A DNA stretch of 64,000 bases from Cylindrospermum sp. NIES-4074. GTDB taxonomy: Bacteria; Cyanobacteriota; Cyanobacteriia; Cyanobacteriales; Nostocaceae. The position numbers and the translations under genes are program-made. The DNA lies in contig AP018269.1 in the NCBI GenBank assembly GCA_003994795.1, positions 3,519,677-3,583,676 of the forward strand. Reading direction: 5' to 3'. The notes under the pieces are model-generated. The model made no database searches, had not been told where the DNA came from, and saw nothing but the letters and a program-made list of their open reading frames with translations. Below are positions 59,283 through 64,000 of the stretch, one piece after another. Within the stretch, counting starts at the first letter, position 1. The number at the start of each line of letters is the position of its first letter.

Positions 59283-60452
59283 AATAAAAGCAAAATGACA
59301 GAGCAGAAACGACAAAGGACAAACAACCAAAGACATAACCGTTTTATAAAGGTTTAAAGTTTCCGAAGTAATGTGATCCCAGCTATAGTATTGCTGCACA
59401 TACCTTTGGGCATTTTTTGCCATTACCGCCAATTCAGTTGGGTGATGAACTGCCCAATCTAGAGAACGAATGCAAGAAATGCGATCGCCAGCCGCAAACA
59501 ACATTCCTCGCTGACTATCAATCAATTGCTGATGGGGTAAAATGTCACTAGCCAGCACTGGTATACCTTCCCGCATCGCTTCTAACATTGCTAAAGGCAG
59601 TCCTTCCACATCAGAAGGCAGCACAAACAACCCCGCCCCCCGCACAATTTCCCACAGACGACTGCCCCGGAGTTCCCCAGCAAAGACAACATCTCGACGG
59701 CTGGCAACTGTAGTTAATAGCTTGGCAGCAAAGGATCTCGTATCACTAATACCTCCAGCGAAAACCAGTTTCCATCCAGTTGCTTTCAATTCACAGAAAG
59801 CCTCAAGGAGCAAATCGGGGCGCTTTTCGGGTACAAGTCTGCCTAAAAAAAGAATGTACCGCCCTGGTGTTAAATTCAGAGATTTAGCATAGGCAAAGCT
59901 GGGATCTGATTCCCCATAACCAGCCGGTGCATTAGGGATGTAGAATGTTTGGCGATCGTAAGTTTGCAGAAAGTAGGCTTTTAAGTCTTTGGACACCACA
60001 ATTAACCCGTGGGCAAAATGCACAGATGCCTTTTCACCCATCAGAATTAACCGACTAGAAAAATTACCCCACTTGGCCCGTTGCCAATCTAACCCTTGAC
60101 AACTAACAACCACCTTTGCAGAAGTAGCAAGTCGGGAAACCCAGGTAAATAGAGCCGGGCCAAGGGCGTGAAAATGAATAATATCGTATTGTTGCCCACA
60201 AGATGCGATCGCCCCCAATGCTGAAGACATAAAGGCATCAAGCCCGCGCAAATGCCCTGTGGGTAAGGAAATAACCCGCACACCCTGAAAGTCATCTTGG
60301 TTAAACCAAGAAGATTCCGTATAAGAAGACCGAGCGAATAAATCAACACAATGACCCTGCGTAACCATGCGGGGATAAACTTCTGCACAATAATGCTCAA
60401 TTCCTCCCTGTTTAGGAGGTAAACCTTTTGCACCTATCACAGCAATTTTCAT
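59274..60452 (-). CDS. GT4-family glycosyltransferase
   Basis: A 392-aa GT-B enzyme with the N-terminal motif AVIGAKGLPPKQGGIEHYC, typical of rhamnosyl- and other deoxysugar transferases in exopolysaccharide clusters. The donor domain has YILFLGRLVPEKRPDLLLEAF, LVFAGG, FVLPSDVEGLPLAMLEAMREGIPVLAS (E-x7-E) and the usual C-terminal helix. The final residues (VVCPLSFLLCHFAFICN) are hydrophobic and read into a duplicated repeat, so the natural C-terminus may have been replaced. The gene lies 193 bp upstream of the copolymerase gene. Confidence 0.93.
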   Translation of the reverse strand: MKIAVIGAKGLPPKQGGIEHYCAEVYPRMVTQGHCVDLFARSSYTESSWFNQDDFQGVRVISLPTGHLRGLDAFMSSALGAIASCGQQYDIIHFHALGPALFTWVSRLATSAKVVVSCQGLDWQRAKWGNFSSRLILMGEKASVHFAHGLIVVSKDLKAYFLQTYDRQTFYIPNAPAGYGESDPSFAYAKSLNLTPGRYILFLGRLVPEKRPDLLLEAFCELKATGWKLVFAGGISDTRSFAAKLLTTVASRRDVVFAGELRGSRLWEIVRGAGLFVLPSDVEGLPLAMLEAMREGIPVLASDILPHQQLIDSQRGMLFAAGDRISCIRSLDWAVHHPTELAVMAKNAQRYVQQYYSWDHITSETLNLYKTVMSLVVCPLSFLLCHFAFICN

Positions 60453-60520
60453 AATTATTTTTCACAAAAAATGGTTAATTTAAGACTAGAAGGAAGCAAT
60501 GTATCTTCCCTCTCTGCTCC

Positions 60521-60699
60521 CAATACGGTTCGGTTAGCGTTTTGATTTCTCGAAGATCCCCCCAACCCACGCCAGTTTGCTCAAGTCGGGAAACCCGCCC
60601 ACGCAACTGGCTCCCCTTAAAAAGGGGGGCTATTTTCCTCCTTTACCCCCTTTTTAAGGGGGTCGCCGCAGGCGGGGGGATCTTATCCGAACCGTATTG
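60521..60699. mobile_element. MITE with 13-bp terminal inverted repeats and 10-bp target duplication
   Basis: A 179-bp element: CAATACGGTTCGG (60521-60533) and CCGAACCGTATTG (60687-60699) are perfect inverted repeats. A second inverted pair AAGATCCCCCC / GGGGGGATCTT lies inside (60553-60563, 60674-60684). The flanks are identical: TCTCTGCTCC at 60511-60520 and 60700-60709, a target-site duplication. It has no coding capacity, so it must have moved by a transposase in trans. Confidence 0.93.
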
Positions 60700-60710
60700 T
60701 CTCTGCTCCC

Positions 60711-60752
60711 ATTACCAATTACCAATTACCCATTACCAATTACCAATTACCC
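60711..60752. repeat. Heptamer array (ATTACCA) overlapping a gene end
   Basis: Six heptamers in a row: ATTACCA twice, ATTACCC, ATTACCA twice, ATTACCC. The stop codon of the next GT4 gene (60740-60742, minus strand) is in the fifth unit. Confidence 0.95.
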
Positions 60753-61951
60753 AGCCTCCGCAACTGCCAACGATTAAGCATTTCGCCGTAAATATTCCCC
60801 ATCACGTTACGGGCAGCATAGGGTTTTGCAGTTCCCACACAGGAGGCAATTAAATAATTTTCTGGATGCAGCAGTACCCGACGTAAGGCATCTGCAATAC
60901 AATCTGGTGTGGGCTGCTCACATACAACCCCACTATCAGCAGTCAATAATTTTGGCGTTTCACCACATTTAGTTGTGACTACTGGTGTTCCACTGGACAG
61001 CGCCTCTAAAACTACCAAGGGTAAACCTTCATAAGCACTACACAAAACAAAAACATGAGCAATTCGATGTAACTGTGCCAGTTCTTCTTGGGTAATTGCT
61101 CCCAACATCGTCACCCGTTCCCCCAACCCCCAGCGATTAATTTCTGCCCGTACGGCCCCCGCCAACTCTCCATCACCGGCTATTAATAGGTGAGTATGGG
61201 GTTGATTTAAAGCTGCAAAAGCACGTATTAATAACAAGGGGTCTTTTTGTGGATGCAAGCGGCCAGCGAAGAGGATAAAATTTGTTTCCTGAGCTAAACC
61301 TAGTTTGTGAGCTAGTTCCCGCCGCTGAGATTGCCGCTGTGCTTGAGTTAAGGGGTAAAAAGTTTCGTTGTCGAAGAAGTTTTTAATGTAGGAAATGCGA
61401 TCGCTTATCTGGGGATAACGCTGCCGATAAAATTGGGCTGCTTCCGTATTACACGACAGTATTTGACTAAATTGGCGAATTAATAACCTTTCTAAAGCAA
61501 AATAAGCAGCAGGAAATCTGCGCCACAAAATCGCCCTTTTATCACCCACAGTTTGCATTTGTGTGTGAATATCATTATGGATAAAGAAAGTTTTCTCTCC
61601 CTGCCAATTCCCAGCAGCTAAACTTGGTTCTAGCCGATGAAAGTGCATAAAATCGGAAGCTAAGTCACGCCCTAAAAGGGCAGCAGTATACTTCAATGTC
61701 GTAGGTATTCGACCTCTGACATTATCATTTTCTAAAGTAAATAATGGCAAAAAACTAATTTCTCTACCAGCCAATTCTGCTGTTTGCCACTTCAAAAGTG
61801 GCTGAGATTTATCGGCTCCAGTGCCTACAAGGCGCAAATCAAATTCCTGGGGTGCGTATTTGATAAAAACCTTAATTAAGCTCTGAATGCCTCCAATACT
61901 AGAGTTCCAAGGATTGAATTGATAAAAAATCGTCAAAACAGGTTTACGCAT
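60740..61951 (-). CDS. GT4-family glycosyltransferase
   Basis: A 403-aa GT-B enzyme: TIFYQFNPWNSSIGGIQSLIK at the N-terminus, FIHNDIHTQMQ, FILFAGRLHPQKDPLLLIRAF, LLIAGDGELAG, VFVLCSAYEGLPLVVLEALSSGTPVVTT with the E-x7-E pair. The frame opens at GTG 61960, but the ATG at 61951 is the more likely start, with AGGGTG upstream. The last two codons and the stop lie in heptamer repeats. It is the first gene of the minus-strand cluster, separated from the next by a MITE. Confidence 0.92.
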   Translation of the reverse strand: MRKPVLTIFYQFNPWNSSIGGIQSLIKVFIKYAPQEFDLRLVGTGADKSQPLLKWQTAELAGREISFLPLFTLENDNVRGRIPTTLKYTAALLGRDLASDFMHFHRLEPSLAAGNWQGEKTFFIHNDIHTQMQTVGDKRAILWRRFPAAYFALERLLIRQFSQILSCNTEAAQFYRQRYPQISDRISYIKNFFDNETFYPLTQAQRQSQRRELAHKLGLAQETNFILFAGRLHPQKDPLLLIRAFAALNQPHTHLLIAGDGELAGAVRAEINRWGLGERVTMLGAITQEELAQLHRIAHVFVLCSAYEGLPLVVLEALSSGTPVVTTKCGETPKLLTADSGVVCEQPTPDCIADALRRVLLHPENYLIASCVGTAKPYAARNVMGNIYGEMLNRWQLRRLGNW

Positions 61952-62128
61952 GACGATCACCCTACACCACTAATGTGCCACCTCCCGAATGGATTTAAAC
62001 CATTCAAGGCAGAGGTAATCTTTGTTTTATCGACATAAAAGTTTAATTACCTCTTCAATTCGTTGTATTTCTCAAGACAGATATTGCTTAGTAGATAAAA
62101 TATCGGTTGTGTCCAAGGTAACTATTAT

Positions 62129-62235
62129 AGGACTTACGCAAAATCTCTCTCAAACTCTCATTTCTATGTGTCCTCTGCGGTATGCCTCCGGCTCCCGTGA
62201 GGGATACGTTACTCCGTAACTCGTGCGTAAGTCCT
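62129..62235. mobile_element. MITE of the AGGACTTACGCA family
   Basis: A 107-bp element with perfect 12-bp terminal inverted repeats AGGACTTACGCA (62129-62140) and TGCGTAAGTCCT (62224-62235). The inside shares CTCTCAAACTCTCATTTC and GTCCTCTGCGGTATGCCTCC with 52112-52323. It has no coding capacity. It lies in the 313-bp gap upstream of the minus-strand glycan cluster; I see nothing else in that gap beyond AT-rich DNA and the likely promoter. Confidence 0.9.
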
Positions 62236-62273
62236 AATATTAAATTAAATAAAAAGCCATCTTTATAGCAAAA

Positions 62274-62759
62274 TTAAACTTGCCAAGACTGATATTGCAA
62301 AAATACCCATAATGCGAACACTCCTGTAAATAAAAAGAACATTCCCCAGACAAAACCACTCGCACTTTCATTTTGGCTAACTCTTAGAGTTTTTTGTTCA
62401 GGATGATTAATAAAAGTGTTAACTTCAATAGCCAAATTAGTCGCAGACCTAGAACCGTGAATATTTTTTGGTAACTCAATACTACCTGTTGATGTTTGGA
62501 GAACCACCCAAGAACTGCTACTCCTAGCACTGGATGTAGACTTACTCTCTGCCTGTTGTAAAGTCTGAAGGGGAAATTCTTTAACAGTAATAGCGAGAAT
62601 ACTTTGCCGTACAGTGCATATCCCTTGATTTATTTCCAGCCGCTCACAAGTGAGGGTAAACATTGTAAACCAAGGAGCAGTAACAAAGTATACTGCTACT
62701 ACGATAAAAGGAATAAAAGGAAAATAGTTTCTCAACAAATATTTTATGATATTTGACAT
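62274..62759 (-). CDS. Small membrane protein with two helices
   Basis: A 161-aa protein with a hydrophobic segment near each end (YFPFIPFIVVAVYFVTAPWF; FVWGMFFLFTGVFALWVFLQ) and about 90 residues of beta-rich sequence between (VVLQTSTGSIELPKNIHG). The layout resembles bacterial PH-like membrane proteins (DUF304-like), but I cannot assign it with confidence. It stands alone. Confidence 0.72.
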   Translation of the reverse strand: MSNIIKYLLRNYFPFIPFIVVAVYFVTAPWFTMFTLTCERLEINQGICTVRQSILAITVKEFPLQTLQQAESKSTSSARSSSSWVVLQTSTGSIELPKNIHGSRSATNLAIEVNTFINHPEQKTLRVSQNESASGFVWGMFFLFTGVFALWVFLQYQSWQV

Positions 62760-63052
62760 CCTTAGCCATCATCGCTAGTTGTGTAAAGACATTTTATGAA
62801 ACTTATCTAAAATATAACTGTATAAACATGAGTAATTATTTACTAAATTATCTGTGGTTCCATTTTCATTAAATTAATTTAAATAGGAAGGTTTAATTGA
62901 TAATTAGTAATGGTTCAAAATTTATTACCAATTATCAATAAGCCACCATGAATTACGCCTACTTAGATTAGGAAGAATTCAGAAGTCAGAATTAAGAATG
63001 CTTTCACATCTAGAATTGATGATGTTAAAACCATCTTAATACTCCTGACTTC

Positions 63053-64000
63053 TTACTTAGATTTTGCCTCTAAATTTTCCAAGCGACTTTTCAATTCCTG
63101 ATTTTGCTGTTTAAGTTGATCCAGTTCCTCACGTAACTGACGCAAGGTTTTTTCTGGGCCAATATTCTTTTGCACCTTAGCGGTTGCTTCCTCCGCATAG
63201 CGGCGCACACGTCCATCTGGTGTTTGCGCGGCTAGAGATTGCAAAATCCCCAACGCCTTAGGCGTTTCCATTTGTCCTAACGCGATTACCACCGCTATTT
63301 GGGTTAAAAAGAAGGTTTCCTTCGCTAATTCCGCTAATCGTTCTAAAATCCGTTCCAAATTTACTGGAGTTTGTCCAACAGAAATTTTTCCTAAAGCGCG
63401 AATTGTAGCGAGGCGTAGGGGTTGGGGTACACCGAGTTTGGTGTATTCAAATAGTATATTTAAAGCTGCTTCTGAGGTTTTGAGTTCAGCTAAACCACCA
63501 ACAGCCCCACTCCGCACTACCTCATTCCACCCCGCCTTTTCTTCTAAAACGGTTTTCAGCAGTTTGAGAACCTTTTCTTCCTTGGGTTTTTCTTCCAAGT
63601 GAGCAGATGCGATCGCCCCAATTGCTCGACAAGCCGCAGCTTCTACATAATAACTGGCATCGCCATCTTGAACAAAACCTTTCACTGCTTTGTAGCTTTC
63701 ATGGGTTTTGATATTAGCCAGAGACTCTACTACAGTACGCCGCACTACTGCATTTTCATCTTCCAACCCCGCTACTAACCCATCAAAGGCTTGATCTAAG
63801 TTAATTTCTGCTAGTTGTTTTGCCACTTCCACCCGCACACCCCAAAATTGCTCATTTTTGAGTGCTGCTGCTAGTGCTTTAGTTGCTTCTAACCCGCCTT
63901 TTTTCGCTAAAGCTGCCGCTGCATAGATCCGAGAAATGGGATCGGGATCAAATTCTAACTGCGCTTTTAACTCTGGTACTGAGTACTCCAAAGACACAGT
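63053..64000 (-). CDS. HEAT-repeat protein, C-terminal part (cut by window edge)
   Basis: At least 315 residues are inside the window. They form about seven HEAT-type repeats (RIYAAAALAKKGGLEATKAL; RVEVAKQLAEINLDQAFDGL; RRTVVESLANIKTHESYKAV; RLATIRALGKISVGQTPV) and end in a short coiled coil (LRQLREELDQLKQQNQELKS). The frame is still open at position 64000, and a GTG at 63997 is unlikely to be the true start. This arrangement matches the C-terminal region of cyanobacterial M1-family aminopeptidases with HEAT repeats, which I consider likely, but the peptidase domain is outside the window. Confidence 0.75.
   Translation of the reverse strand, partial: TVSLEYSVPELKAQLEFDPDPISRIYAAAALAKKGGLEATKALAAALKNEQFWGVRVEVAKQLAEINLDQAFDGLVAGLEDENAVVRRTVVESLANIKTHESYKAVKGFVQDGDASYYVEAAACRAIGAIASAHLEEKPKEEKVLKLLKTVLEEKAGWNEVVRSGAVGGLAELKTSEAALNILFEYTKLGVPQPLRLATIRALGKISVGQTPVNLERILERLAELAKETFFLTQIAVVIALGQMETPKALGILQSLAAQTPDGRVRRYAEEATAKVQKNIGPEKTLRQLREELDQLKQQNQELKSRLENLEAKSK

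Overview
The window looks like chromosomal DNA of a filamentous, probably heterocyst-forming cyanobacterium of the Nostoc/Anabaena group. The evidence is frequent HIP1 octamers (GCGATCGC), heptanucleotide tandem repeats (STRR) between genes, an XisI-family gene, the cyanobacterial kinase NblS, a Uma2 (DUF820) protein, an SLH-OprB porin, and a DnaB helicase carrying two inteins. I found no tRNA, rRNA or CRISPR array by eye.

Layout. 0-5.2 kb: pterin carbinolamine dehydratase, an SLH porin, an Rrf2 regulator beside cysteine synthase, and a J-domain protein. 5.2-11.6 kb: an AT-rich stretch with no HIP1 site that I could see, holding two large genes of unknown function (about 557 and 1122 aa). They look acquired and are the best candidate for an undescribed system. 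11.6-15.7 kb: a collapsed xisH next to an intact xisI, a retropepsin-like protease pair, a tandem 6-pyruvoyl-tetrahydropterin-synthase-like protein, a zinc-ribbon membrane protein and a conserved hypothetical protein. 15.8-21.7 kb: nblS, purD, an NDP-sugar epimerase, Uma2 and an hsdM tail fragment. 21.7-25.7 kb: a very large membrane protein that seems split by one missing base in a G-rich repeat. 26-28.2 kb: two small genes between two inverted copies of one MITE. 28.2-37.3 kb: folA, a phasin-like protein, an FKBP isomerase, dnaB with inteins, a YbjN-domain protein, ribosomal protein L9 and a glyoxalase II.

37.7-47.6 kb is a plus-strand surface-glycan cluster: seven glycosyltransferases, three of them tandem paralogues, around an ABC exporter with an unusual kinase-dimerisation-like tail. 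50.4-62 kb is a minus-strand exopolysaccharide cluster: a Wzx-type flippase, two GT2 paralogues, three GT4 enzymes, an O-antigen-ligase/Wzy-type polymerase and a Wzc-type tyrosine kinase with overlapping or nearly touching genes. Together these look like one polysaccharide locus with an ABC-exporter arm and a Wzx/Wzy arm, separated by an ABC1-family kinase and a small membrane protein. No outer-membrane OPX/Wza channel and no initiating sugar-phosphate transferase is present here. The last gene, a HEAT-repeat protein, is cut by the window edge.

Non-coding DNA is rich in small non-autonomous elements. The clearest is a 179-bp MITE at 60521-60699 with 13-bp terminal inverted repeats and an exact 10-bp target duplication. 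Several genes (purD, a GT4) end inside heptamer repeats.
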